Counted from the stretch's first letter, positions 38,563-47,713 are shown. The stretch: DNA of 64,000 nt from Terriglobales bacterium (GCA_025936825.1 JAICSO010000007.1:124001-188000), one strand, 5' to 3'. The notes: a model not told the origin generated them from the sequence alone. Made by a program: numbers and translations.

Positions 38563-40368
38563 CTACTCGCCTTCCCCAACCTTGAGCACGGCCAGGAATG
38601 CTTCTTGCGGAATATCCACCCTGCCGATGCGCTTCATGCGCTTCTTGCCCTCTTTCTGCTTTTCGAGCAGCTTGCGCTTACGGCTAATGTCGCCGCCGTA
38701 GCACTTGGCCAGAACATTTTTGCGCATAGCGTGGACGGTTTCACGGGCAATGATCTTCGCACCGATGGAAGCTTGAATCGGGACCTCGAACATCTGCCGG
38801 GGAATCAGTTCGCGCATCTTGCTGACCAGCGCCTTGCCACGTTCGTAGGCGAAATCGCGGTGCACGATGATCGAGAGCGCATCGACGGGATCGCCGGCGA
38901 CTAGGATGTCGAGTTTCACCATCGGCGAATCCCAGGTTCCTGCGAGGTGATAGTCGAGCGACGCATAGCCTCGTGAAACTGACTTCAAGCGATCATAGAA
39001 ATCGAGCACGATTTCGTTCAGCGGCAATTCGTATTGCAGCATCACGCGCGTTGCGCTGACATACTCAAAGCTCTTCTGCTTCCCGCGTTTTTCTTCGACC
39101 AGCGCCAAAATTCCGCCAACGAATTCTTCGTTGGTGAGAATGGTCGCGAGGATCACGGGCTCCTCGATCTTCTGGATTTCGCTGGGATTGGGCCACCGGG
39201 ACGGGTTATCGACTTCCGTGACCTCGCCGTCGGTCTTGGTGATCTGATAACGAACGCTGGGCGCTGTGGTGATCAGGTCGAGGCCGAACTCGCGCTCCAG
39301 GCGTTCCTGGATGATTTCCATGTGCAGCAGCCCGAGAAAGCCGCAGCGGAAGCCGAAGCCTAACGCGGCGGAGCTTTCCGGCTCAAAGAAAAACGAAGAA
39401 TCATTCAGCCGCAATTTTTCGAGCGCTTCGCGCAGTTGCGTGTGCTCGTGCGCATCCACTGTATAGATGCCCGCGAATACCATCGGCTTGAGTTCCTCGA
39501 ATCCGGGCAGCGGTTCGAGCGCGGGATCGTTCTCGTCGGTGATCGTGTCGCCAATTTTGGTGTCGGCGACATTCTTGATGTTCGCAATAAGGAACCCGAC
39601 TTCTCCGGCATGCAATTCGTCGATTTCGACCGGCTTGGGGGTGAGCACGCCGAGAGTTTCCACGTCGAAGATGCGCCCGTTTGACCATAAACGGATCTTT
39701 TGTCCTTTGTGGAGGCGGCCTTCGAAGATGCGGACCAGCACGATCACGCCGCGATAGGGATCGAACCAGGAATCGAAGATGAGCGCCTGCAGCTTGCGCT
39801 CAGCGGCGCCCTTTGGTGGAGGAACTCGCTTCACAATTTCTTCAAGGACGTCGGGGACGCCTTGCCCGGTCTTCGCACTGATTGGAATGGCGTTGCTGGC
39901 GTCAAGGCCCACCGCGCCTTCGATCATTTCTTTTGTGCGCGGGATGTCGGCGCTTGGCAGGTCAATCTTGTTGATGACGGGAATGATCTCGAGGCCGTGA
40001 TTAATCGCCAGGTACGAATTCGCGAGTGTTTGCGCCTCGACACCCTGCGAGGCATCCACGACCAGCAGCGCGCCCTCGCAGGAGGCCAGCGACCGCGAAA
40101 CTTCATACGAAAAGTCCACATGCCCGGGCGTATCAATGAGGTTCAGCTGATACGTTTCACCGTTGTGCGCGGTGTACATCATGCGAACCGCGTGGGCCTT
40201 GATGGTGATGCCGCGCTCCCGCTCCAGGTCCATGGAATCAAGCACCTGCGCCTGCATCTCACGCGCGGTCAGGGACCCCGTCAACTCAAGTAGGCGGTCG
40301 GCCAGCGTCGACTTTCCGTGGTCGATGTGCGCAATAATCGCGAAATTGCGGATGTGCTGGGGATCCAT
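38563..40368 (-). CDS. lepA: elongation factor 4 (LepA)
   Basis: [40 protein letters not shown]. Confidence 0.97.
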   Translation of the reverse strand: MDPQHIRNFAIIAHIDHGKSTLADRLLELTGSLTAREMQAQVLDSMDLERERGITIKAHAVRMMYTAHNGETYQLNLIDTPGHVDFSYEVSRSLASCEGALLVVDASQGVEAQTLANSYLAINHGLEIIPVINKIDLPSADIPRTKEMIEGAVGLDASNAIPISAKTGQGVPDVLEEIVKRVPPPKGAAERKLQALIFDSWFDPYRGVIVLVRIFEGRLHKGQKIRLWSNGRIFDVETLGVLTPKPVEIDELHAGEVGFLIANIKNVADTKIGDTITDENDPALEPLPGFEELKPMVFAGIYTVDAHEHTQLREALEKLRLNDSSFFFEPESSAALGFGFRCGFLGLLHMEIIQERLEREFGLDLITTAPSVRYQITKTDGEVTEVDNPSRWPNPSEIQKIEEPVILATILTNEEFVGGILALVEEKRGKQKSFEYVSATRVMLQYELPLNEIVLDFYDRLKSVSRGYASLDYHLAGTWDSPMVKLDILVAGDPVDALSIIVHRDFAYERGKALVSKMRELIPRQMFEVPIQASIGAKIIARETVHAMRKNVLAKCYGGDISRKRKLLEKQKEGKKRMKRIGRVDIPQEAFLAVLKVGEGE

Positions 40369-40466
40369 GGAGAGAGTGGCTAAACACTGATTTTATCAGG
40401 CGGGAGTGGCTCGAAATGGAAGGCCGCGACGAATCGCGCCCGATTTCACTGAATTGTGAGGTCCGG

Positions 40467-41105
40467 CTACTGCTGCGGATTCGCCTTTGCGCTCTCCAAC
40501 GCCTGCCGTAGGTCAGGATGCTCCTGCAGCACTTCAATCATGCTGTCTCGGCCGATTTGCTGGCCCCATTGGCCCCCGGCAGCTTGTGACTCCGCCAAGA
40601 CTTTGGGCATGGATGTGGCAACTTTCTTGCCCACCGGCGACTCGTAGAACTCAATCAGGCTCTTGATCTCGGCATGAGTGTAGTACTTGTCGTAGATCGG
40701 AATGATAAGCGCGATCAACTGATTCGAGTCGATCTTGGATTTGAACTTCTCGAAGAACAATTCAACGAGTTTCTCGCGATATTCTCCAGGAGGCAGCGAG
40801 CTCGTCATCAGCGGACGAATGCCGTGCTCCATCTGGTCCATCATCTGCGTGGCAAGGCCTGCAGCGCCGGTTACGTCGAGCAACCGACGGATGTCGGCTT
40901 CTTTAGCAGGGTCGATCTTTGTGGCCGTGTTCGCCGGCAAGTCCGCGCCCGACGACTGAGCGCTGGTTTGTGAATAAGCTCCTGCGGACGTGAACAATGC
41001 CATCCAGGCAAGAACCGTAACGATTCTCATAATCTCTCCTGTGACAATGCTCATCGTACTTTCTGGGTGCCTGATGTGTAAGGTGCGAAGCAGCGTCCGG
41101 CCCAC
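40467..41105 (-). CDS. DUF2059 domain-containing protein
   Basis: Signal-like start then IRRLLDVTGAAGLATQMMDQM...FYESPVGKKVATSMP. Confidence 0.75.
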   Translation of the reverse strand: MGRTLLRTLHIRHPESTMSIVTGEIMRIVTVLAWMALFTSAGAYSQTSAQSSGADLPANTATKIDPAKEADIRRLLDVTGAAGLATQMMDQMEHGIRPLMTSSLPPGEYREKLVELFFEKFKSKIDSNQLIALIIPIYDKYYTHAEIKSLIEFYESPVGKKVATSMPKVLAESQAAGGQWGQQIGRDSMIEVLQEHPDLRQALESAKANPQQ

Positions 41106-41179
41106 TAAAGTAATGGCGTATTGAAAGCGTGGGTTGAGGATCTGTCGATCTAGACAGCCGAGCGGCTGTCACGAGGCAC

Positions 41180-41782
41180 CTAGTCCTCCGCACCTGGGTC
41201 GCCGAACACCTCTGCCGTGAACGCCTCGATTGTCGCGCCGGACTTCCAGGCGTCGAGCGCGAGGCCAGCCTTGCGGCAAGTCTGCTCCAGGAAACTGATT
41301 CGGTCCCAGCCATGTTCGACCGGCACTTGCGGAAGCAGCAAGCCGCGAAAGACGCCTTCGGAAATGATCAGCCCATGGCGGCCGATGGTGACATCCTCGG
41401 CGCGAATCGGCGCCACTGGCGAAAGCACGCTGATGGAAATCTTCAATCCCGGCGCCTCGCTCAGGGTGACAGGAACGAAACGCGGGTCCTCGAATGCGGC
41501 TGACTGGGCGGTCTCGATCACGGTTTTGTATAGCGCCGAAACCGCGGATGGGTATCCCACGCATCCGCGAAGTCTCCCCTGAGAGTAGACAGTCGTGAAA
41601 GCTCCTCGTAGTTGCGAGAGATGCTCGGTCGGCAGGAAGGGCCGCCGGTCGCGGTTCTCCAAAACCGCGAGGATTGCTTCGTGCGCCAACTGCAATAGGG
41701 CTGTGCGTTCTTCCTGGGTATATTCGGGCTCAGATTCTGGTGGATCGGGTGGTATCGGCGAGGATTCAGATGGTTGCGACAT
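41180..41782 (-). CDS. AMMECR1 domain protein
   Basis: LRGAFTTVYSQGRLRGCVGYP, QSAAFEDPRFVPVTLSE, GRHGLIISEGVFRGLLLPQVPVEHGWD; likely start MSQPSESSPIPPDP. Confidence 0.88.
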   Translation of the reverse strand: MSQPSESSPIPPDPPESEPEYTQEERTALLQLAHEAILAVLENRDRRPFLPTEHLSQLRGAFTTVYSQGRLRGCVGYPSAVSALYKTVIETAQSAAFEDPRFVPVTLSEAPGLKISISVLSPVAPIRAEDVTIGRHGLIISEGVFRGLLLPQVPVEHGWDRISFLEQTCRKAGLALDAWKSGATIEAFTAEVFGDPGAED

Positions 41783-42416
41783 TACTCTTCTTGCGGCGGC
41801 TGAGCACGAATGAACGGCGACGGCGTCTTTCGACGCGGTGATCGATCTTCTTCCAGAAGCCTGCGAAGTAGTCACCCGCCGACCAGAGCGACAGCACCAC
41901 CATGAACCAAATCGCGGCAAAGGCGATCCAATGCACGGGGAAGAAGAAGCTGCGGTAAATGGGCCACTCCTGCCAGCGGTGGTCAAGAATGACCGCGACC
42001 ACGGAGACGATTTGCACCACCATCTTGAATTTCCCGAGATCGCTGGCTTCGATGGTAAAGCCCTCGGATGCCGCGATACTTCGTAGTCCACTGACCAGGA
42101 ATTCCCTGCCTACTACTACCACCGCGATCCACGGCGCGACCAGGACGGGGTTGAACTTGACCAGCGTAATGAAGGCGGCGGTGATCAGTAGCTTGTCGGC
42201 GAGCGGGTCGAGGAGCATGCCCATGGTGGTGATCTGGCCACGGCGCCGGGCAATGTAGCCGTCAATGCCGTCGGTGATCGAGGCGGCGATGAACAGAATT
42301 GACGCGAGCAGCTCTTTTTCGCCATTCACACTGGTGAAGCGAGTGGTCGAGAGCACCCAGATGAGCAAGGGAATACTGAAGATCCGGGTCAACGTAATGG
42401 AGTTCGGAAGGTTCAC
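41766..42416 (-). CDS. pgsA: CDP-diacylglycerol--glycerol-3-phosphate 3-phosphatidyltransferase
   Basis: MNLPNSITLTRIFSIPLLI, DGIDGYIARRRGQITTMGMLLDPLADK. Confidence 0.93.
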   Translation of the reverse strand: MNLPNSITLTRIFSIPLLIWVLSTTRFTSVNGEKELLASILFIAASITDGIDGYIARRRGQITTMGMLLDPLADKLLITAAFITLVKFNPVLVAPWIAVVVVGREFLVSGLRSIAASEGFTIEASDLGKFKMVVQIVSVVAVILDHRWQEWPIYRSFFFPVHWIAFAAIWFMVVLSLWSAGDYFAGFWKKIDHRVERRRRRSFVLSRRKKSNVATI

Positions 42417-42584
42417 TGCACACGTCGGGCGGACACACCGTCCCTATTTAGATTATGCTCCAGCGGGTGGTGGGAGGCAACGGAAAGGGGCTGGGCAGAG
42501 GTGCCTCCCAAGAACCTCACTATGAGAGGTGATCTGTCCGCGTTTGTAGCTCTGGGAGTAAGATTTTGAGCTGAGGAATGCCCT

Positions 42585-42863
42585 ATGAATTGCGAACGCA
42601 GCTTAATCGCCTCGATTGTTTTCCTTGCCACCGGATTGGGACTAATTTTCGGATACTGCCACGGCACCATCGGCCTAAGCGGTGCATACCCTGTTGCAGG
42701 CGCCGCGCTGGAAGTCTCGATTAAGACCACTGGGTTGCCGGCCATCACGGGCGTTGCTGCCACACTGATCGGAGTCGTTCTTCTGATCGTAGCGCTGGTG
42801 CAGGCTGTGGTTGGGCTGGTGCATTTTCCGGGGGAAAAGTCGGCGGCGGTTGTGACGAAATAA
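42585..42863 (+). CDS. hypothetical membrane protein
   Basis: 92 aa with two hydrophobic segments. Confidence 0.5.
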   Translation: MNCERSLIASIVFLATGLGLIFGYCHGTIGLSGAYPVAGAALEVSIKTTGLPAITGVAATLIGVVLLIVALVQAVVGLVHFPGEKSAAVVTK

Positions 42864-42910
42864 GGTCCCAGACAGGTCCTTGATCAAAAGATTTTCTTAG
42901 GGCCAGCAAC

Positions 42911-42930
42911 GCGGGCGAGGGCGCGCCCGC
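42911..42930. repeat. REP-like hairpin GCGGGCG-AGGGCG-CGCCCGC
   Basis: Shares the GGGCG-AGGG core with three other sites. Confidence 0.65.
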
Positions 42931-42982
42931 CACATAGTGTCCCCGCCACGCAAAATCTATTCCAAGTAGTTGTCTTACCCAA

Positions 42983-43024
42983 GAACCAACAACCAAGAGC
43001 CAATAGCCAATAACCAACAGCCGC
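42983..43024. repeat. heptamer array, single arm: AGAACCA ACAACCA AGAGCCA ATAGCCA ATAACCA ACAGCCG
   Basis: Six consecutive 7-nt units. Confidence 0.88.
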
Positions 43025-43137
43025 TCCCACGGTACACCGTCCTCCGTAACCTGACGCACTTTGGTAACTCCGTGCCATAGTCACAGTTACCGACAAATTT
43101 CGCCGCAACGCGCGGACATTACAAAGGACGGGCTCCC

Positions 43138-43608
43138 ATGCTGCAATCCAACGACGCAACGAAACCGAGCTTCACACCATCAACCCCGAACCAGCTCACG
43201 CCGGTTAAGACCATGACCTCGCCGATCGAGCAGGCCACGATTGGACGCACGGTTGTGATTAAAGGCGAAATCAGCGGCAATGAGTCGCTGTACATCGACG
43301 GCCGCGTCGAAGGCAGCGTGACCTTCAAAGATCATCGCGTGACGGTTGGACGCAATGGCGTCGTGCAGGCGAACATTTCAGCGCGCGAAGTCGTGATCAT
43401 GGGCAAAGTCACCGGCAACGTTGAGTGCAGCGATCGCGTGGACATCCGTAGCGAAGGCACCCTGACCGGCGATGTGGTCAGCGCGCGCATCAGCGTGGAA
43501 GATGGCGCTATGCTCCGCGGCAGCGTGCAGCTCAATCCGACCGAGCAGAAGCAGGACAAGAGCCACGATGCGCCGAAGGCGATGGCAGCAGCGGCGGGAA
43601 AGAACTAG
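43138..43608 (+). CDS. bactofilin (polymer-forming cytoskeletal protein)
   Basis: TIGRTVVIKGEISGNESLYIDGRVEGSVTFKDHRVTVGRNGVVQANISAREVVIMGKVTGNV. Confidence 0.93.
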   Translation: MLQSNDATKPSFTPSTPNQLTPVKTMTSPIEQATIGRTVVIKGEISGNESLYIDGRVEGSVTFKDHRVTVGRNGVVQANISAREVVIMGKVTGNVECSDRVDIRSEGTLTGDVVSARISVEDGAMLRGSVQLNPTEQKQDKSHDAPKAMAAAAGKN

Positions 43609-43631
43609 TCGCTAGTGACTAGTAGAAGCTC
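43604..43631. repeat. heptamer array, left arm: ACTAGTC GCTAGTG ACTAGTA GAAGCTC
   Basis: 7-nt units; contains the bactofilin stop codon; inverted relative to 44105..44139. Confidence 0.85.
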
Positions 43632-43728
43632 TAGCTCCCGCAAGACACATCTCCGAAACGGGAACTCGTCCTAAGTTTTCACATCTTTTGTTCTCCGACA
43701 GCAGCTCTTGAAGCGCATGCTCAAGGGC

Positions 43729-44117
43729 TGCTGGAGAACAGTACGCCTTTACGTCAGTATCAAGAACTCATCGGCTGGAAGAAGAGCAGGGCTCTCGTTG
43801 CCGAAATCTACCGCCACACACAGAGCTTTCCCAAAGATGAAATGTACGGTTTAACCGGTCAGCTTCGTCGTGCTGCGGTTTCGATACCCAGCAATATCGC
43901 AGAAGGTCAGGGGCGGCTCACCCGCGGAGAATTCAAGCAGTTTCTCGGCCATCCGCGCGGTTCTACCTTCGAAGTAGAAACGCAATTGTTGATCGCAGAA
44001 GACCTTGGATATCTCGAGAGAGAATCGACTCAGCGCTTGCTTGATCAAGTTCAGGAAGTTGGTAGGATTCTCAATGCGCTGTTGGCTTCACTCGATCGCG
44101 TCCGCACTAGCCACTAG
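43729..44117 (+). CDS. four helix bundle protein (23S rRNA intervening-sequence protein / S23 family)
   Basis: In-frame reading LLENSTPLRQYQELIGWKKSRALVAEIYRHTQSFPKDEMYGLTGQLRRAAVSIPSNIAEGQGRLTRGEFKQFLGHPRGSTFEVETQLLIAEDLGYL; start codon uncertain, track begins at 43842. Confidence 0.85.
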
Positions 44118-44139
44118 CCACTAGCCACTAGTCACTTCT
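44105..44139. repeat. heptamer array, right arm: CACTAGC CACTAGC CACTAGC CACTAGT CACTTCT
   Basis: Five 7-nt units; contains the stop codons of both flanking convergent ORFs. Confidence 0.92.
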
Positions 44140-44530
44140 CTTCTGGCTTGAGTTCCAGCGACGCCGAATTCATGCAATACCGCAAACCTGTAGGACGGGG
44201 TCCGTCAGGAAAGACGTGTCCAAGGTGCGCATCGCATTTCGAGCAGCGAACCTCGACACGACGCATGCTGAACGTATTATCGGAGTGCTCTTCCACCGCG
44301 CCCTGTTCCAGTGGCTGATAAAAGCTTGGCCAGCCGCAATGCGCGTCGAACTTTGTTTCCGAGCTGAATAGCGGCTGCCCGCAACAGACGCAGGTGTACG
44401 TCCCCGGATCTTTCGTTTGGTAGTACTTGCCGCTGAAGGGCGCCTCTGTTCCCGCTTTGCGCGTGACGTAGTACTGCTCAGGGGTGAGTTCTTTTTGCCA
44501 CTCGGCGTCCGATTTTTTGAGTTTTTCCAT
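44132..44530 (-). CDS. msrB: peptide-methionine (R)-S-oxide reductase
   Basis: [53 protein letters not shown]. Confidence 0.96.
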   Translation of the reverse strand: MEKLKKSDAEWQKELTPEQYYVTRKAGTEAPFSGKYYQTKDPGTYTCVCCGQPLFSSETKFDAHCGWPSFYQPLEQGAVEEHSDNTFSMRRVEVRCSKCDAHLGHVFPDGPRPTGLRYCMNSASLELKPEEK

Positions 44531-44535
44531 AAGAA

Positions 44536-44660
44536 AGCTCTTAGCTGTTAGCCTTTAGCTCCTAGCCAAACCATAATTTTAACCGCAAAGATTGCCGAGG
44601 TCGCAGAGCCCAGACAATGTGGTCCCAGCTAGAAGCTAGAAGCTAACGGCTAAAAGCTTG
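44536..44660. repeat. heptamer inverted array pair: AGCTCTT AGCTGTT AGCCTTT AGCTCCT ... AGCTAGA AGCTAGA AGCTAAC GGCTAAA
   Basis: Direct reading; upstream of lexA; same family as 17369..17461. Confidence 0.9.
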
Positions 44661-44664
44661 TTTT

Positions 44665-44681
44665 TTCGCCTTATATTCGCC
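44665..44681 (+). promoter_or_regulatory. candidate LexA operator: direct repeat TTCGCC-TTATA-TTCGCC (11-bp period)
   Basis: Direct repeat just 5' of the lexA start; inference only. Confidence 0.3.
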
Positions 44682-44694
44682 TACAATGACTCTC

Positions 44695-45315
44695 ATGGCA
44701 ATCACTCGACGTCAGCGGCAGGTGTACGACTTCATCGCAGATTTCGTCCAGAAGAACCAGTATTCGCCGTCCTTTGAGGAGATCGGCGAGGGCTTGGGCC
44801 TGAGCTCGCTCGCCACGGTTCACAAGCACATCACGAACCTTGAGGAGAAAGGCCTGCTCAGCCGCGACTACAACCGCAGCCGGTCCATCGACCTGCTTCC
44901 GCCCAAGGGACGACTCAAGCAATCGATGGCGGTAAACAGCGGCACCATGGTTCCGCTGATGGGACGAATTGCCGCCGGCCAGCCGATCGAGGCCATTGAG
45001 CGGCCGGAGACCATTTCCCTTGCCGATTTCACTCGGTCGAAAGAAGTGTTTGCACTCGAGGTGCGCGGCGAGTCGATGCAGGATGAGCACATCCTCGACG
45101 GCGATTACGTGTTGGTTGAGAAGACCAAGGTCGCGCACAACGGCGACATCGTGGTGGCGCTGGTAGAAGGCACCGATGCAACCTTGAAGCGACTCTATCG
45201 TGAGGGTGATAACATCCGCCTGCAGCCGTCAAATGCCAAGATGAAGCCGATCATCGTGCCCGCTAAGGATGTGCAGGTCCAGGGGCGGGTAATCGGGGTG
45301 CTGAGGAAGTACTGA
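44695..45315 (+). CDS. lexA: LexA repressor
   Basis: MAITRRQRQVYDFIADFVQKNQYSPSFEEIGEGLGLSSLATVHKHI; VRGESMQDEHILDGDYVLVEK. Confidence 0.96.
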   Translation: MAITRRQRQVYDFIADFVQKNQYSPSFEEIGEGLGLSSLATVHKHITNLEEKGLLSRDYNRSRSIDLLPPKGRLKQSMAVNSGTMVPLMGRIAAGQPIEAIERPETISLADFTRSKEVFALEVRGESMQDEHILDGDYVLVEKTKVAHNGDIVVALVEGTDATLKRLYREGDNIRLQPSNAKMKPIIVPAKDVQVQGRVIGVLRKY

Positions 45316-45357
45316 GTGGTACATGGTGGAACTCAATGCCGCCTAATTCGATTTGCC

Positions 45358-45383
45358 CCGTCGGACAAGAATGTCCGACCCAC
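45358..45383. repeat. short palindromic repeat CCGTCGGACAAGAATGTCCGACCCAC
   Basis: GTCGGACA...TGTCCGAC arms; related copy GGCGGACACGAATGTCCGCC near 53200. Confidence 0.6.
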
Positions 45384-45498
45384 GCAAAGCCGTTTCCGGT
45401 GTGACCCGACGCTCCCGCCGACGTGTTTCTGATCACAGCGCTCCTAAGCTCACGGCAGTAAAAGGGTAATCAGGCCGTGTCCGCCCATGGAGTTGCAT

Positions 45499-45888
45499 AT
45501 GAAACCGACTCAGACCCCGCTCGAGACGTTAAAAAAGGAACTCGAATTCGTGGACCACGCCGGCTACAAGAAACCGGTCGGCGGCCGCCAACCGCTGTTC
45601 TGCATGGAGACTGGCGCCACCTGGCGGAAGCCGGTGTTCATCGAAGATTCTCCGGTTTGTCCCAAGGAGAAGTATTGCGCCTGCAATCCTGAAGGCGACT
45701 GCGTGCTGATGGGCTTTGTTCCTGCCCAGCACAAGCACGAGACTCTGCCTTGCCACCATATTCCCCTGAACGAGAAAGGCGAGACGATTGCCAGCCTTGA
45801 ACAGGACCGCGACAGGGTCGAACCGGCGCTGCGCGATTGGCTGGTGAAGACAATCGGCAAGCTTGAGGCGACCGAAGCGAAGCACTGA
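45499..45888 (+). CDS. hypothetical Cys-containing protein
   Basis: MKPTQTPLETLKKELEFVD...CPKEKYCACNPEGDC; no recognised domain. Confidence 0.55.
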   Translation: MKPTQTPLETLKKELEFVDHAGYKKPVGGRQPLFCMETGATWRKPVFIEDSPVCPKEKYCACNPEGDCVLMGFVPAQHKHETLPCHHIPLNEKGETIASLEQDRDRVEPALRDWLVKTIGKLEATEAKH

Positions 45889-45891
45889 GCG

Positions 45892-47031
45892 TCAGCCCAC
45901 CACGTGAATTCGGGGATGCGGCGCGGCCGCGATCTCTCCAATTTCGTGCGCCGGAACACCTGACGAGCGCAGCGCGTCCAGCAACTCCTTCGCTGATTCC
46001 GGAGCGACCGCGGCCAGCAGACCGCCCGCGGTTTGCGGATCAAACAAAACCGTCCTGATTTCTGCGGGAACATCGCTGTCATAATTCACAATGCATTCCG
46101 CAAACTCGCGGTTGGCGTTGAGTCCTCCGGGAATGTGTCCAGCTCGAATGCAATCCAGCGCACCTTCAAGCAGCGGAACCTGTGAGCTGTAGATCATCGC
46201 CGAGACGCCTTCCGAAGCCAGCAACATTTCACGAAGATGTCCGATAAGGCCGAAGCCGGTCACGTCGGTGAGAGCGTGGATAAACCCGTCGTTGGTCGTT
46301 GGTCCTTGGTCGTTAGCAGAACCCTCTGCGGGACTCTGCCCCGCCGGACGGGCGAGGGCGCCCGTCCCCACACGGCCAGTGGTGATTACTTCCGCGCCGG
46401 TTTTGTTCAGGGTCGTCATCGAAGTGACGGCGGCATCGATCCAACTCTGTTTCGCAACGCCTTTCTTGATTGCAGTCGAGATCACGCCGGTGCCGATCGC
46501 TTTCGTGAAAATCAACTGGTCGCCGGGACGCGCACCGCCGTTCTTCAGAACCCTACTCGGATCAATCATCCCGTTTACCGAATACCCGAACTTGGTTTCC
46601 TCGTCACGGATGCTGTGGCCGCCGATCACCGTACATCCTGCCTCGATCATCTTTGACAAGCCGCCGGCGAGAATTCGCTCCAGAATTTCCAGGTCCGCTT
46701 TTTCCGGAAAACAAACCATCGCCATCGCCGTCAGCGGACGGCCACCCATGGCGTAAACATCGCTCAAGGAATTCGTGGCGGCGATCTGCCCGAAGGTGTA
46801 CGGATCGTCAACGATGGGCGTGAAGAAGTCGACGGTCTGCACCAGAGCGGTGTCGGGGCCGAGTTGATACACTCCGGCGTCGTCGGCGTGATCGAAGCCA
46901 ACCAGGACGTTCGGGTCATGTTGCCGGGCTAATTTCCCAAGCACCTTGTCCAGCGCCGCCGGACTCAGCTTGGACGCTCAACCCGCCGCTTTGACCGTCG
47001 CCGTAAGGCGCACGGCCTTCGTGTCAGACAT
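45892..47031 (-). CDS. selD: selenide, water dikinase, apparent selenoprotein (Sec at codon 18)
   Basis: Reverse strand reads ATG TCT GAC ACG AAG GCC GTG CGC CTT ACG GCG ACG GTC AAA GCG GCG GGT TGA GCG TCC AAG CTG AGT CCG ..., in frame with the SelD body (FDHADDAGVY, ATNSLSDVYAMGG, GGHSIRDEE, LTDVTGFGLIGHL). Confidence 0.92.
46288..46315. repeat. heptamer array inside selD: GTCGTTG GTCGTTG GTCCTTG GTCGTTA
   Basis: Four 7-nt units in coding sequence; related array GTCGTCG/GTCCTTG at 49491. Confidence 0.85.
46346..46367. repeat. REP-like hairpin GGACGGGCG-AGGG-CGCCCGTCC inside selD
   Basis: Perfect 9-bp inverted repeat. Confidence 0.8.
46948..46975 (-). promoter_or_regulatory. candidate bacterial SECIS hairpin immediately 3' of the selD UGA
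   Basis: GUCCA-A-GC ... GC-UGGAC stem starting 3 nt after the UGA; folded by eye. Confidence 0.4.
46978..46980 (-). other. selD: in-frame UGA, predicted selenocysteine codon
   Basis: + strand tca at 46978..46980; context AAG-U-ASKLSP aligns with E. coli SelD GAGC(17)GCKISP as I recall it. Confidence 0.88.
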
Positions 47032-47065
47032 GGAGAGATTGTAAAGGGGAAAGGGTGTGTCGGGC

Positions 47066-47174
47066 TTCAGGTTTCAGGTTTCAGGCAGTCAGACCCCGTA
47101 TCCACCAGTCAGTTACAGCGCTTAGAACCTGAAACCTGAAACCTGAAACCTGAAACCTGAAACCTGAAACCTGA
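47066..47174. repeat. heptamer inverted array pair: TTCAGGT TTCAGGT TTCAGGC ... (AACCTGA)x7
   Basis: Seven perfect AACCTGA copies at 47126..47174. Confidence 0.95.
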
Positions 47175-47177
47175 CGC

Positions 47178-47687
47178 CTACTTCGTCGTTATTGCCGTGA
47201 TCTCCAGCTCCGGGTACCCCTGGTTCCACTGTTTGCTCACGCGGTCAAAGATCAGACGAAATGTGCGGGTCTGGCCTGGGCCGAGCGGGGCCATGGAAAG
47301 GTCGACGGCATCTTCGGTCGGGCCATTGTTGCGCAGGATTCTGAGCGGAACATCGGATTCGATCTGCGCCACCTGCCCGTACGCGTCGCGAAAAGTTACC
47401 TTCACTGCTGCCTGCGTAACCGTCTTGTCTCCGAGGTTCGCCACCGTGCCATCGAGATAGGTAACTGAAGAGCCCACAAAGTTCTGCGCCTCACTCATCT
47501 TGAAATCCGAAAACTTGATGTTCGAGGCATAGAGCGGAGGCGCAGCTTGGGCCTTGGGCTTTTGCCTCGTGGCAATGACGGCGATCAGCACGATGACCGC
47601 GATCCCAACAAATGCGATCAAGACCGGGAGCTTGTTGCTGCGTTCGTGTTCGGCTGGTGTTGGTGTTGGCTGGAGGAGGCCGCCCAT
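47178..47687 (-). CDS. hypothetical membrane-anchored protein (DUF2393/FxLYD-like)
   Basis: Single TM then VTYLDGTVANLGDKTVTQAAVKVTFRDAYGQV. Confidence 0.6.
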   Translation of the reverse strand: MGGLLQPTPTPAEHERSNKLPVLIAFVGIAVIVLIAVIATRQKPKAQAAPPLYASNIKFSDFKMSEAQNFVGSSVTYLDGTVANLGDKTVTQAAVKVTFRDAYGQVAQIESDVPLRILRNNGPTEDAVDLSMAPLGPGQTRTFRLIFDRVSKQWNQGYPELEITAITTK

Positions 47688-47713
47688 GCAGGTTGATTAT
47701 ATTCTTCGGGACA

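Noticed and set aside
43729-44117. Four-helix-bundle ORF as a true 23S rRNA intervening sequence
   Set aside because: No rRNA sequence flanks it; neighbours are bactofilin and msrB.
45892-46944. selD as an N-terminally truncated gene or pseudogene (as given in the ORF track)
   Set aside because: The upstream frame is intact and homologous, interrupted only by a TGA exactly at the catalytic Cys position, which fits Sec better than decay.
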